A stretch of DNA of 64,000 nucleotides from Microbispora corallina. Its GTDB lineage: Bacteria > Actinomycetota > Actinomycetes > Streptosporangiales > Streptosporangiaceae. This document shows, one piece after another, positions 42,176 to 50,506 of this stretch. Location: NCBI RefSeq assembly GCF_016863035.1, contig NZ_BOOC01000001.1:372001-436000 (forward strand), written 5' to 3'. The notes under the pieces were generated by a model. That model was not told the origin of the DNA and did no database searches. It was given only the letters and a program-made list of their open reading frames with translations. Position 1 is the first letter of the stretch, and each line of letters begins with the position of its first letter. A program made the translations under genes and the position numbers.

Positions 42176-43452
42176 CCGACGCCGGTACGGGCGGGGTCCA
42201 CCGGGCCGTCGGGGACGCGCACCGGGACCACTGGGCGCTGATACTCGCCGCGACGACCCGGGTCACCCGCGACCTCGACCTGGCGGAGGAGTGCGTCCAG
42301 GAGGCGTTCGCGCAGGCCGTGGCCGGGTGGGCCCGCGACGGCACCCCGGACAACCCGGCGGCCTGGCTGGTCACCACCGCCCGGCGCCGGGCCCTGGACG
42401 CGATCCGCCGGGAGCAGGTGTTGCGGGCGAAGCTGCCGCTGCTCGCAATGCCGGACGAGACCGGCGGTGCCGCCGCGGATCCCGGCGACCACATCCCGGA
42501 CGACCGGCTGCGCCTCGTGTTCACCTGCTGCCATCCGGCGCTGGCCCCGGACGCACGGGTGGCGCTCACGCTCCGGCTGGTCTGCGGGGTCGGCACCGGC
42601 GACGTCGCGCGCGCGTTCCTGGTCTCCGAGGCGACCATGGCGGCCCGGATCACCCGCGCCAAGAAGAAGATCGCGGCGGCGCGGATCCCGTTCCGGGTGC
42701 CGAAGGCGAAGGACCTGCCGGAGCGGCTCGACGCGGTCCTGTCGGCCGTCCACCTGCTCTACACGACCGGGCACACCGCGCCCTCCGGCGACCGGCTGCT
42801 GCGCGACGACCTGGTGGAGCGGGCGGTGCGTCTGTGCCGGACGCTGCACGCGCTGATGCCCGACGAGCCGGAGGTGTCCGGGCTGCTCGCGCTCGTGCTG
42901 CTCACCGACGCCCGGCGGGCCACCCGTACCGACGCGAGCGGCCGGCTCCTGCTCCTGGAGGAGCAGGACCGTACCCGCTGGGACCGCGCCGCCATCGCGG
43001 AGGGGCGGGAGCTGGTGCTGCGCGGCATGCGGCTGGGCCGTCCCGGCCGCTACCTCCTGCAGGCCGCGATCGCCGCGCTGCACGCCGAGGCGGCCCGGTA
43101 CGACGACACCGACTGGCCGCAGATCGTCACCCTGTACGACGCGCTGCGTCAGGTGTGGCCGTCCCCGGTCGTCGAGCTGAACCGGGCGGTGGCACTGGCC
43201 ATGGCGACGGACGCGGCCACCGGGCTGCGGGAGGTGGCGGCGCTGGAGGGCGACCCGCGGCTGGCCCGGTACCACTACCTCGCGGCGATCAAGGCGGACC
43301 TGCTGCGCCGGCTGGGCCGGTACGACGAGGCCGTGGCCGCATACCGTACGGCCCTGGAGCTGACCGGCAACGCCGCGGAACGGGAGTACCTGGCCGGCCG
43401 GCTCGCCGAGCTGTCCGACGCCGGGGACCCGCGCGGCGATCAGCCGGAGTGA
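42172..43452 (+). CDS. ECF42-group RNA polymerase sigma factor with C-terminal TPR domain
   Basis: Alternative sigma factor that recruits RNA polymerase to DGPF-type promoters. The 426-residue protein has region 2 (RDLDLAEECVQEAFAQAVAG and PAAWLVTTARRRALDAIRRE, about 35-85), region 4 (CHPALAPDARVALTLRLVCG, then SEATMAARITRAKKKIAAAR, about 115-170), and a long helical C-terminus with TPR-like repeats (about 200-410) that is needed for activity in studied ECF42 proteins. It lacks an anti-sigma partner. Coupled to the DGPF gene by an ATGA overlap. Confidence 0.92.
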   Translation: MTDAGTGGVHRAVGDAHRDHWALILAATTRVTRDLDLAEECVQEAFAQAVAGWARDGTPDNPAAWLVTTARRRALDAIRREQVLRAKLPLLAMPDETGGAAADPGDHIPDDRLRLVFTCCHPALAPDARVALTLRLVCGVGTGDVARAFLVSEATMAARITRAKKKIAAARIPFRVPKAKDLPERLDAVLSAVHLLYTTGHTAPSGDRLLRDDLVERAVRLCRTLHALMPDEPEVSGLLALVLLTDARRATRTDASGRLLLLEEQDRTRWDRAAIAEGRELVLRGMRLGRPGRYLLQAAIAALHAEAARYDDTDWPQIVTLYDALRQVWPSPVVELNRAVALAMATDAATGLREVAALEGDPRLARYHYLAAIKADLLRRLGRYDEAVAAYRTALELTGNAAEREYLAGRLAELSDAGDPRGDQPE

Positions 43453-43505
43453 GGGGCGTGGTAATTCGATTGACACCGGGGAGGGGCGGTCTGGAGGGTG
43501 GACCG

Positions 43506-45191
43506 GTGTTCGACGATCTGCCGCCGGATGTGCGCGCGGCCTTCGGGGTCACATCGGGGCCGGCGAGGCGGCTACCCGGAGGAGGTGGCACCAGCTGGCA
43601 GGCCGGTGGCCTGGTCCTCAAGCCCGCCCGGCATCCCGGTGTGGCGTCGTGGCTGGCGGAGGTCTTCGCCGATCTGCGCGGTCCCGGGTTCCGGGTGCCG
43701 CGGCCGGTGCGGGCGGCCGACGGCTCATGGGTCGCCGGCGGGTGGGCGGCGTGGACCGCGGTCGAGGGCACGCCGGAGCCGGTGGCGCGGTGGCCGGACC
43801 TCGTCGCGGCCAGCCGGGCCTTCCACGCCGCCCTGGCCGGTGTCCCCGCGCCTCGCTGGCTGGGACGCGGCCGGAGCCGTTGGGAGGTCGCCGAGCGGGT
43901 GGCGTGGGATCAGGCCGAGGTCGAGCTGGCGCCGGAGCTGTCGGATCTGGTGGACGAGTTGCGGGCCGCCACCCGGCCGGTGCGGTTGCCCGACCAGCTC
44001 GTGCACAGTGACATCGCGGGCAACGTGCTGTTCGCGCCCGGTCAGCCACCGGCGGTGATCGACTTCTCACCGAGCCGGCGGCCCGCGGGGTATGCGCTGG
44101 CGGTCGCCGCCGTGGACCTGCTGGCCTGGTCCGGGGCGTCGCCCGGCATCCTGGACGAACTCGCCGGCGAGGACGACATCGACCAACTGTTGCTGCGCGC
44201 CCTGATATGGCGCCTGGTCACCGAGTCGCTCGGGCGTCCCGACCCGGACAGCAGGCAGGCGGTCCGCCAGGCCAACGAATGGGTGGCCGAACTGCTGCTG
44301 TCGCGCGTGTCCGGCCGGCCCGCGGCCACAGGGCCGTCGACGGACGCCGAGATCGCCGAGATGGCCGGCCGCGCACTCGGCTGCGAGATCGCCGGGTTGC
44401 GGCCGGTCGCGGGCGGGCACAGCAGATCTCAGGCGCGGATCGCCGACCGGGCCGGGGGCGGTTCGGTCTTCGTCAAGGTGGGCGGGATCGCCGCCGAGCT
44501 CGGCACGGAGCTCGCGGTGTACGAGGCGCTGGGCGACCGGCCGTTCCTGCCGCGGCTGCTGGCGAGCACACGCGAACCGCTGCCGATGCTCGTCCTGGAG
44601 ACGCTGGAGCCGGAGCACTGGCTCCGCGAGTGGACCCCCGGCCTCGTCGCGGCCACCCGGGAGCTCCTCCACGAGGTGCACACGCTGCCCGCGCCGCCCG
44701 GCGTGCCGGTGCTGCGGGCGAGGCCCAACCCCTGGGAGGCCGTCGCCGCCGACCCCGCACGCCTGCTGCGCATGCACGTCTGCTCCCGGCGATGGCTGGA
44801 CGACCACCTGGACACGCTGCACGCCGCGGCCGCAGAGGCGCCCGTTGAAGGGGACCGCCTGATCCACCGCGATGTGCGCGCCGCGAACGTGTGGTGCCAC
44901 GGCGGCCGGCTGGTGCTGGCCGACTGGGCGTCGGCGGCGATCGGCGATCCTTGGCTCGACCACCACCTGTGGCTCGTCGCCCTGCACGCCGAAGGCGGCC
45001 CCGCGCCGGACGCCGGCCAGGGACCGCACGCGGCCGGCCATGCCGCCCTGATCGCCGGGCAACAGCCCCTGCTCACCCCGGCGCGCGACGCGGACCCGAT
45101 CCTGTTCGAGCAACGCCGGCGCCGCCTCACCGCCGCCCTGTCCTGGGCCGCCGGGCTCCTGGACATCCCGCCCCCGCAGCCGGCCGGTTGA
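43506..45191 (+). CDS. Double aminoglycoside-phosphotransferase-fold protein (TIGR02569-like plus APH domain)
   Basis: A 561-residue tandem of two kinase-like domains. The first (about 1-275) begins LPPDVRAAFGVTSGPARRLP, has the possible ATP lysine in GGLVLKPARH, catalytic loop LVHSDIAGNVLF (Asp169) and AVIDFSP; it resembles the actinobacterial TIGR02569 family. The second (about 280-555) has VFVKVGG, VYEALGDRPFLPRLL, catalytic loop LIHRDVRAANVW (Asp456) and VLADWASAAIGDPWLDH. Both loops keep the Asp and Asn. GTG 43506 has GGAGGG 7 nt upstream; GTG 43458 is an alternative. A fusion of these two families is unusual. Substrate unknown; aminoglycoside or nucleoside-like phosphorylation is only a guess. 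Confidence 0.82.
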   Translation: MFDDLPPDVRAAFGVTSGPARRLPGGGGTSWQAGGLVLKPARHPGVASWLAEVFADLRGPGFRVPRPVRAADGSWVAGGWAAWTAVEGTPEPVARWPDLVAASRAFHAALAGVPAPRWLGRGRSRWEVAERVAWDQAEVELAPELSDLVDELRAATRPVRLPDQLVHSDIAGNVLFAPGQPPAVIDFSPSRRPAGYALAVAAVDLLAWSGASPGILDELAGEDDIDQLLLRALIWRLVTESLGRPDPDSRQAVRQANEWVAELLLSRVSGRPAATGPSTDAEIAEMAGRALGCEIAGLRPVAGGHSRSQARIADRAGGGSVFVKVGGIAAELGTELAVYEALGDRPFLPRLLASTREPLPMLVLETLEPEHWLREWTPGLVAATRELLHEVHTLPAPPGVPVLRARPNPWEAVAADPARLLRMHVCSRRWLDDHLDTLHAAAAEAPVEGDRLIHRDVRAANVWCHGGRLVLADWASAAIGDPWLDHHLWLVALHAEGGPAPDAGQGPHAAGHAALIAGQQPLLTPARDADPILFEQRRRRLTAALSWAAGLLDIPPPQPAG

Positions 45192-45245
45192 GCCGCGACG
45201 CCACTCACGCCGGCCCCAGCGCGTCCGCCGGCTCCCCGGGATCCG

Positions 45246-45968
45246 TTATCGCGAGGTCAGGACGCAGAACTCGTGGCCGTCGGGATCGGCCATGACCACC
45301 CACTCGACGTCGCCCTGACCGATGTCGACGCGCGTCGCCCCGAGGGAGAGGAGACGCTCGACCTCCGCCTGCTGATCACCGCCGGCGGGTGGGGCGAGGT
45401 CGAAATGCAGCCGGTACTTCCCGGTCTTCGGCGCGAACGGCGGACCACCCCAGGTGATCTTCGGTCCACCGTGCGGCGAGCGGATCGCGGTCTCCTGGTC
45501 CTGGTCCCAGACCAGCGGCCAGCCCAGCGCCTTGCTCCAGAAGTACCCGGTCTCCTGCGAACCGTCGCAGGAGACCGCCCCGATGAACGGGCAGTCGGCC
45601 AGGAACGCGTTGCCGGGCTCGGTGACGCAGAACTCGTTGCCCTCGGGATCGGCGAGCACGACGTGCCCCTCCTCCGGACGCTGGCCGATATCGATGTGCC
45701 GGGCTCCGAGCCCGATCGCTCTCGCCACCGTCCGCTGCTGGTCCTCAAGGGACGTGCTCGTGAGATCGAAGTGCATCTGGTTCTGGCCGGTCTTCTGCTC
45801 CTGGGACGGAAGGAAGCGGATCCGGAACCCGGTGTCGTCGTCCGGCACGAGCGCGACGCCGTCCTGCGGGTCGCCGCTCATCTCCCAGCCCAGGACGCCG
45901 GCCCAGAAGCCCGCGAGGCCGAGGGGGTCGTGCGCGTCGAAGCAGAGTGCCCGAAGGTGACACGTCAT
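45246..45968 (-). CDS. Two-domain VOC (glyoxalase/dioxygenase-like) protein
   Basis: Vicinal-oxygen-chelate fold protein of unknown substrate. The 240 residues hold two related domains: 1-118 (CHLRALCFDAHDPLGLAGFW ... HVVLADPEGNEFCV) and 119-240 (IGAVSCDGSQETGYFWSKAL ... WVVMADPDGHEFCVL), both ending in the ADPxGxEFCV signature. Conserved His and Glu positions of metal-binding VOC proteins are present in part (MHFDL, LHFDLAP). ATG 45968 has GGAG 4 nt upstream. Mostly annotated as glyoxalase/bleomycin-resistance-like; that does not prove either role. Convergent with the APH-fold gene. Confidence 0.9.
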   Translation of the reverse strand: MTCHLRALCFDAHDPLGLAGFWAGVLGWEMSGDPQDGVALVPDDDTGFRIRFLPSQEQKTGQNQMHFDLTSTSLEDQQRTVARAIGLGARHIDIGQRPEEGHVVLADPEGNEFCVTEPGNAFLADCPFIGAVSCDGSQETGYFWSKALGWPLVWDQDQETAIRSPHGGPKITWGGPPFAPKTGKYRLHFDLAPPAGGDQQAEVERLLSLGATRVDIGQGDVEWVVMADPDGHEFCVLTSR

Positions 45969-46233
45969 TTCGCTCCGCACCTCCGATCTGCTGATTCGCC
46001 GCCGTGAAAAGGGCACACCCCGCGCCCAGGGAGAAAGCTAACTCCACGCGCGCGGGACCCGCCACGGAATATGGGCGGCACCCGGTCAGGCCGGCAGGCG
46101 GACGACCGGCCGGGCGGCGCCCCCTTCGCCCGCGGAAGCCGCTCCCGGGTACCGCGCCCGCTCCGCGCGCGGTTCGCGACGTTCGGACCTACGCTGGTCG
46201 TACCAGCCGTCCGGATCGCGATGCGGAGCGAAC

Positions 46234-46794
46234 ATGGCCGTCATGGAGGTCGCGAGATCGTACGCGGCAGCCGAGGATAACCGGACCATCCGTGAAGATC
46301 ATTATGTCCTCGCCGTTCTGAACGAGGACGAGCAGGCCCGGCGCATGCTCACGGGGTGCGGTTTCATCCCGCCGGAGCCCGTACGGCACGACCCCCACGG
46401 GACCTTCACCATCGCCCCGACGCTCACGCACCACCTCCACTGGACCGACGGGCTGTACCTGGGGCTCGGCGAGACCGTCAACCGCAACCTCTGCTTCCTG
46501 CTGAGCTGCCTGATCGGCCCGGGCGGGCTCTACCGGTGGCTCCGTAGGAACGGCGCCGACTGCGACGCGCTGTGCCGTGACCTGACCGCCGAGCTCGGGC
46601 TGGACGAGTCCCTCCGCACCCGGATCGTCCACTGGTCCGACGAGGTGCTCCACCTCGACGCCGCGGAGGGCGCGGCGCTCATGAGAGAGCTGCGCTCACA
46701 GGGCCGCCGCTTCATGATGAACAGGAAGGACGACGGAACCTTCGTGGTGATCCCTGAAGCCGTCCGGCCCGAGACCGGGAACGGGCCCGCCTGA
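46234..46794 (+). CDS. Stand-alone Clp N-domain-like protein
   Basis: Low-homology protein of 186 residues. Residues about 5-45 (MEVARSYAAAEDNRTIREDH, then YVLAVLNEDEQARRMLTGCGF) resemble one repeat of the Clp N-terminal (Clp_N) domain, which recognises substrates or phospho-Arg proteins for ClpC. The rest has a conserved-looking helical body (LTHHLHWTDGLYLGLGETV, LRTRIVHWSDEVLHLDAAEG) with no known motif. GGAG lies 7 nt before ATG 46234. There is no ClpC ATPase beside it. Could be an adaptor or an unrelated helical protein. Confidence 0.6.
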   Translation: MAVMEVARSYAAAEDNRTIREDHYVLAVLNEDEQARRMLTGCGFIPPEPVRHDPHGTFTIAPTLTHHLHWTDGLYLGLGETVNRNLCFLLSCLIGPGGLYRWLRRNGADCDALCRDLTAELGLDESLRTRIVHWSDEVLHLDAAEGAALMRELRSQGRRFMMNRKDDGTFVVIPEAVRPETGNGPA

Positions 46795-46974
46795 CGGCGG
46801 AGCCGGCGGGCCGGCCGGACGTCCCGGCAGTTGGGCGGGAGGACAGCCGCACATGGCCCAAAAGGGAAGCAGCCGGCGGCTTTTGGGCGGCGTGAGACCC
46901 CGGCGGGACCGGCCGATGGCACTGCGCTGGGTAGAGTCGGAGGAACTGTCGGTTCCGAGCGCCGAAGGCATCCC

Positions 46975-47502
46975 ATGACCACTTATTGGGATCTCAAGCA
47001 CCGGTTGGGCGACGCGATCAACGCTCATGACATCCAGGGTGTGCTCGACTGCTACAGCCCGGACGCCGTCTACGTGGCGCCGTCGGGCGTGGCGGAAGGA
47101 CACGAGCAGATCGCCTGGTTCTACGAGCAGTTCTTCACGGCCTTCGCGGACTTCCACGCGACGGCCTGGTTCGAGCTCGGCGACTGCGACAACCCCGCGG
47201 TCACCGAGTGGACGTACACCGGCACCCACACGGGGCCCATCCTCCTGCCGGACGGGCGGGAGATAGGGCCGACGGGACGCCACGTGAGTCTCCGCGCCAC
47301 CTGCTCCACCTATGTCGAGAACGGCAAGATCACCACGCATCGTGAGTACTTCGACCAGCTGGAGCTCTACACCCAGCTCGGCTTCGGCCTGACCGACCTC
47401 AAGCAGGAGACGGTGGACGAGACGCCTCCGGCCGGACCGGCGCATCCCCCGTTCCACTCCACCCCGCGCCGCAAGACGCTGGGCATCTTCGGCAGACGTT
47501 GA
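46975..47502 (+). CDS. SnoaL-like / NTF2-fold nuclear-transport-factor family protein
   Basis: Cone-shaped alpha+beta barrel protein, polyketide cyclase-like or ketosteroid isomerase-like. From ATG 46975 it has 175 residues: LKHRLGDAINAHDIQGVLDC, YSPDAVYVAPSGVAEGHEQI, FYEQFFTAFADFHATAWFEL and CSTYVENGKITTHREYFDQL, the standard family order. An extra 35-residue Pro/His-rich tail follows. No linked biosynthetic genes suggest a substrate, so metabolism or stress detoxification are equally possible. Open frame upstream (46831) is not needed. Confidence 0.88.
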   Translation: MTTYWDLKHRLGDAINAHDIQGVLDCYSPDAVYVAPSGVAEGHEQIAWFYEQFFTAFADFHATAWFELGDCDNPAVTEWTYTGTHTGPILLPDGREIGPTGRHVSLRATCSTYVENGKITTHREYFDQLELYTQLGFGLTDLKQETVDETPPAGPAHPPFHSTPRRKTLGIFGRR

Positions 47503-47556
47503 CTTCTCCGGCGCCGCCGCCCGCGCGGGCGGCGGCATGGCTCCCGGCGAACGGCG

Positions 47557-48213
47557 TCAGGCGGCGCGGCGCGTGAGCAGGCGGTTCGAGATGGCCGGGG
47601 CGACGATCGTGAGCAGCCAGAAGTACTTGGCCCACGACGTGCTGACGAAGCTCACCGGGATCGAGAGCAGGAACACCGCCGCCGCCGTGCCCGCGCCCAC
47701 CAGCAACCGCCTCATGGCGTGCGGAGGCGCCTCCGGGCGCATGAGATGCGCGCGGATCGCGTGCCGCGCCATCAGGACCAGGAGCGACGCGATCCCGCTG
47801 ATGACGACGGCGTACAGGACGGGACCCAGGACGAAGCGGCCGTCCTCGTTGTCCACCCGGGTGGCGAACGGCACGATCACGATCAGGAACAGCCAGCCGA
47901 GGTTGTACCGCCGCAGCGCCGCGTCCACCACGTGGATCTTCCGGAAGTACTGGTGGTGGGCGAGCCAGAACGCGGCGATGACGGCGAAGCTGATCACGAA
48001 GTTCAGGTACTCGTCGGGCAGCAACTCCACGAACCGGCGCCAGACCTCGGTGTTCGTCTCGCCGTGCGGCACCGGCAGTTCCAGCGCGAGCAGCGTCATC
48101 GCGATGGCGATCACGGCGTCGGAGAAGAAGACCAGCCGTTCCCGGACGTGCTGCCGGTCCTCTTCGTCCATGAAGTGAGGGTTCTCCTGGACGTCGGTCC
48201 TGTCCTGATCCAC
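47557..48213 (-). CDS. TMEM175-family (DUF1211) potassium channel-like membrane protein
   Basis: Predicted K+-selective channel lacking a classic selectivity filter. The protein shows the defining motif RLVFFSDAVIAIAMTLLALE in helix 1 (FSDxxxAIxxTLL), then helices near EYLNFVISFAVIAAFWLAHH (with the family HHxxF), and four further helices to the end. About 218 residues from GTG 48213. The start is uncertain: ATG 48252 or ATG 48171 are possible, none with a good ribosome site; 48171 still keeps all conserved parts. Bacterial members are tetramers with one six-helix repeat each. Physiological role unknown. Confidence 0.85.
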   Translation of the reverse strand: MDQDRTDVQENPHFMDEEDRQHVRERLVFFSDAVIAIAMTLLALELPVPHGETNTEVWRRFVELLPDEYLNFVISFAVIAAFWLAHHQYFRKIHVVDAALRRYNLGWLFLIVIVPFATRVDNEDGRFVLGPVLYAVVISGIASLLVLMARHAIRAHLMRPEAPPHAMRRLLVGAGTAAAVFLLSIPVSFVSTSWAKYFWLLTIVAPAISNRLLTRRAA

Positions 48214-48342
48214 CACGCGTCGTAGTGTGCCACGGACACGGGCGGCGCTCATGGGCCCGGAGTCAGCCCGATGCCGACCGGGCCTGTTGGACACGGGGAT
48301 ATCCGCTGGACGGCGGGACACGGGAACAGGTAGGACACAGCG

Positions 48343-48870
48343 ATGGTCATCCGACGCGCCGAACCGGCGGACGCCGAGGCGATCGCCGTCGTCCACGTCC
48401 GCTCGTGGCAGGCCGCCTACGCCGGCCTGATGCCCCAGGATCATCTGGACGGCCTGACCCCCGCCATGCGCCTCCCGCTGTGGGAGCGGTTGCTCCGGGA
48501 GCCCTCCTGGCCGCGTACGGGCTTCCTGGTGGCGGAGCGGGACGGCTCCGTGGCGGGATTCGCCGGGTTCGGCCCGGGACGGGACGCGGACGTCGCCCCC
48601 GAGACCACGGCGGAGATCACCACGATCTACCTTCTGCCCGAGATGTGGGGTGCCGGGCTCGGCTCCCGCCTGATGACGGCGGCGGTGGACGCGATGTCCG
48701 CCGCGGGGTACGAGCAGGCGACCCTCTGGGTCGTCGACGCCAATGCGCGCGCCCGCCGGTTCTACGAGCGCACCGGCTGGCGTCCGGACGGGGCGGTCCA
48801 GCGGGACGACTCGGACGGCTTCCCGCTGACCGAGATCCGCTACCGACGGGCGCTGGAGCCGCGCGGCTGA
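48343..48870 (+). CDS. GNAT family N-acetyltransferase
   Basis: Acetyl-CoA-dependent acyltransferase of 175 residues. It has VIRRAEPADAEAIAVVHVRS at the start, the acetyl-CoA loop LLPEMWGAGLGSRLMTAAVD (Q/RxxGxG/A-like), and the end pattern WVVDANARARRFYERTGWRP. AGGTAGGA precedes ATG 48343. The substrate cannot be told; family members acetylate antibiotics, amines or protein N-termini. Its 3' end overlaps the convergent SRPBCC gene by 31 nt. Confidence 0.92.
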   Translation: MVIRRAEPADAEAIAVVHVRSWQAAYAGLMPQDHLDGLTPAMRLPLWERLLREPSWPRTGFLVAERDGSVAGFAGFGPGRDADVAPETTAEITTIYLLPEMWGAGLGSRLMTAAVDAMSAAGYEQATLWVVDANARARRFYERTGWRPDGAVQRDDSDGFPLTEIRYRRALEPRG

Positions 48871-49358
48871 CGCTGCACGGCGGCCGCGAGGTCGTTCAGC
48901 CAGCGCTCGTGGTTGGCCCTCAGGCGGGCCGGGCCGTACAGGAGGGGCAGGAACGGCCCGGCGAGCGACTCCTCGACCGTCACCCTCGTCCGCCCGCCGG
49001 GAAGGGGCTCCAGGACATGCCGGTCCACCGCCCGGTACACCAGGAACGTCCCGGTCCAGATCAGTTCGCGCTCCGGCTCCACCACGGCGAACCGCGAGCG
49101 CAGCGCGATCCCGTTCAGCCGCCAGCGGAACCGCTCCCCCGGCCGCACCTCGCCCGCTTCCAGGACGCGGATCCCCGTGGCCCAGCCGGCCCACGAGGCG
49201 AGATCCGTCATGACGGCCCACACGCGCGCCGGGGACGCGTCCACGACGAGGCTGGACGACGACACGAGCGGCGCCCGGTCGTCGATCCGGCCGCGACCGG
49301 CGTACGCGTCGTGCAGAACGGCCAGGGACGGCCCGGTGTAGAGCAGCTTGCCCGTCAT
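48840..49358 (-). CDS. SRPBCC (START/polyketide-cyclase-like) superfamily protein
   Basis: Hydrophobic-pocket protein of 172 residues; the domain begins after residue 35 (LVVDASPARVWAVMTDLASWAGW), continues with VRPGERFRWRLNGIALRSRF and ends with RVTVEESLAGPFL and an amphipathic C-terminal helix. ATG 49358 is preferred over ATG 49361 because AGGAG then lies at a workable 5-nt spacing. The upstream region carries a palindrome at 49379-49400, so a repressor probably controls it. Function unknown; many such genes are regulated by ArsR-type repressors. Confidence 0.86.
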   Translation of the reverse strand: MTGKLLYTGPSLAVLHDAYAGRGRIDDRAPLVSSSSLVVDASPARVWAVMTDLASWAGWATGIRVLEAGEVRPGERFRWRLNGIALRSRFAVVEPERELIWTGTFLVYRAVDRHVLEPLPGGRTRVTVEESLAGPFLPLLYGPARLRANHERWLNDLAAAVQRQPRGSSARR

Positions 49359-49378
49359 CATCGCTCCTCGATGGAATC

Positions 49379-49400
49379 ATCGCTCTCTTGCAAGAGCGAT
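49379..49400. promoter_or_regulatory. Nested palindrome upstream of the SRPBCC gene
   Basis: Outer arms ATCGCTCT and AGAGCGAT (49379-49386 and 49393-49400); the centre also gives the perfect 12-bp palindrome CTCTTGCAAGAG (49385-49396). It lies 21-42 nt before the SRPBCC start and 80-100 nt before the divergent GNAT gene. Typical of a dimeric repressor operator. Confidence 0.55.
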
Positions 49401-49481
49401 GCTCTCTCTTCATTCGCGGCACGTCAAGGGGCGGCGTAAAACGGATTGCTCCGGACGGGAGGCGAGGCGCCAGAATGCCTC

Positions 49482-50123
49482 ATGCTGATCGACCACTGGC
49501 CCCTGCTCGGGCTGCGCCTGAGGACCGGCCGCCTCGAACTGCGACTGCCCGATGAGGAGGAGTTGGCCGAGCTGGCCGACGTGGCCGCGAAGGGGGTCCA
49601 TGAGCCGGACCGGCGGCCGTTCCTGCGGCCCTGGAGCGACCTGCCTCCGGCGGAGCGGGCGCGTGAGGTGGTGCAGCGCCACTGGCGCCGTCGCGGTTCG
49701 TGGACGCCTCGGGACTGGTCGCTCGACCTGACGGTCTTCGAGGACGGCCATCCGGTGGGGATCCAGCAGGTCGGGGCGCAGGACTTCGGGATACTCCGGG
49801 AGGTGCGGACGGGGTCGTGGCTCGGCCTGGAGCATCAGGGCCGGGGCATCGGGCGGTCCATGCGGTCGGCCGTCCTGCATCTCGCCTTCGCCGGCCTCGG
49901 GGCCTCGGAGGCGACCACCATGTCGTTCGCGGACAACCCCGCCCCGCTGCGGATCTCCCGGCGGCTCGGCTACCGCCCCGACGGCATCGCCCGGGACATC
50001 GTGGATGGTGAGGCAGTCGTCACCGAGCGGCTGCGCCTGACCCGCTCGGACTGGGAGCTCACGGACCGGCCGGAGGTCTCGGTCGCCGGGCTCGGCCCCT
50101 GCCTGGCGCTCTTCGGCGCCTGA
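49482..50123 (+). CDS. GNAT family N-acetyltransferase, RimJ/RimL-like
   Basis: Second, unrelated GNAT protein (213 residues). It shows LRLRTGRLELRLPDEEELAEL, the acceptor loop WSLDLTVFEDGHPVGIQQVG, and the CoA motif GLEHQGRGIGRSMRSAVLHL (RGxGxGR-like), then SFADNPAPLRISRRLGYRPDG. ATG 49482 keeps the family N-terminus; an upstream GTG-rich extension is not convincing. RimJ/L-type enzymes acetylate ribosomal proteins, but most members have other or unknown targets. Confidence 0.92.
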   Translation: MLIDHWPLLGLRLRTGRLELRLPDEEELAELADVAAKGVHEPDRRPFLRPWSDLPPAERAREVVQRHWRRRGSWTPRDWSLDLTVFEDGHPVGIQQVGAQDFGILREVRTGSWLGLEHQGRGIGRSMRSAVLHLAFAGLGASEATTMSFADNPAPLRISRRLGYRPDGIARDIVDGEAVVTERLRLTRSDWELTDRPEVSVAGLGPCLALFGA

Positions 50124-50134
50124 GGGGCCGCAGG

Positions 50135-50338
50135 TTAGACCTCGCAGGGGGAGGGGACGTTCCGGGCCTCGTCGACGGGCTGGGGGGCGGGGGCACTCGG
50201 GTGGCGCCTTCCCAGGTGACGGTCGGCGGGGCGGTAGCGGACCATGGCCAGCGCGAGGATCGCCAGCCAGAGGAGGACGCCCCCGACCGCCACCACGATC
50301 GCCGCCGGTTCCAGAACCACTATGTCGTACACGTCCAT
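50135..50338 (-). CDS. Small single-pass membrane protein
   Basis: A 67-residue protein with one helix (about 6-32, IVVLEPAAIVVAVGGVLLWL then AILALAMVRY) and a basic, Pro-rich cytosolic tail. GGAGGACACC before ATG 50338 is a strong ribosome site, which supports a real gene. I do not recognise it. It lies on the same strand as the histidine kinase and 168 nt downstream of it. Confidence 0.6.
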   Translation of the reverse strand: MDVYDIVVLEPAAIVVAVGGVLLWLAILALAMVRYRPADRHLGRRHPSAPAPQPVDEARNVPSPCEV

Positions 50339-50422
50339 GGTGTCCTCCGCTTCCCTCGGCCGCGGGGGCCGCGACCATCCGTCTGGTAATTGTCCAGGGA
50401 AGTATCAGACTACTTAACGACT

Positions 50423-50494
50423 CCTTTTCTTGAAAGCTTCCAGACAGGGTGCGTCACTACCTTGTATGGAGACCAAGGAATGGTCAAGAAAAGG
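50423..50494. promoter_or_regulatory. Long-range inverted repeat around a nested one, upstream of the small membrane protein gene
   Basis: CCTTTTCTTGA (50423-50433) and its exact complement TCAAGAAAAGG (50484-50494), 50 nt apart, with a smaller CCTTG/CAAGG pair inside (50460-50478). The stretch is AT-rich, 85-156 nt upstream of the 50338 start and just after the kinase stop. It may be a two-site operator or a cruciform/terminator. Confidence 0.45.
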
Positions 50495-50506
50495 TAATGC
50501 CGATAA

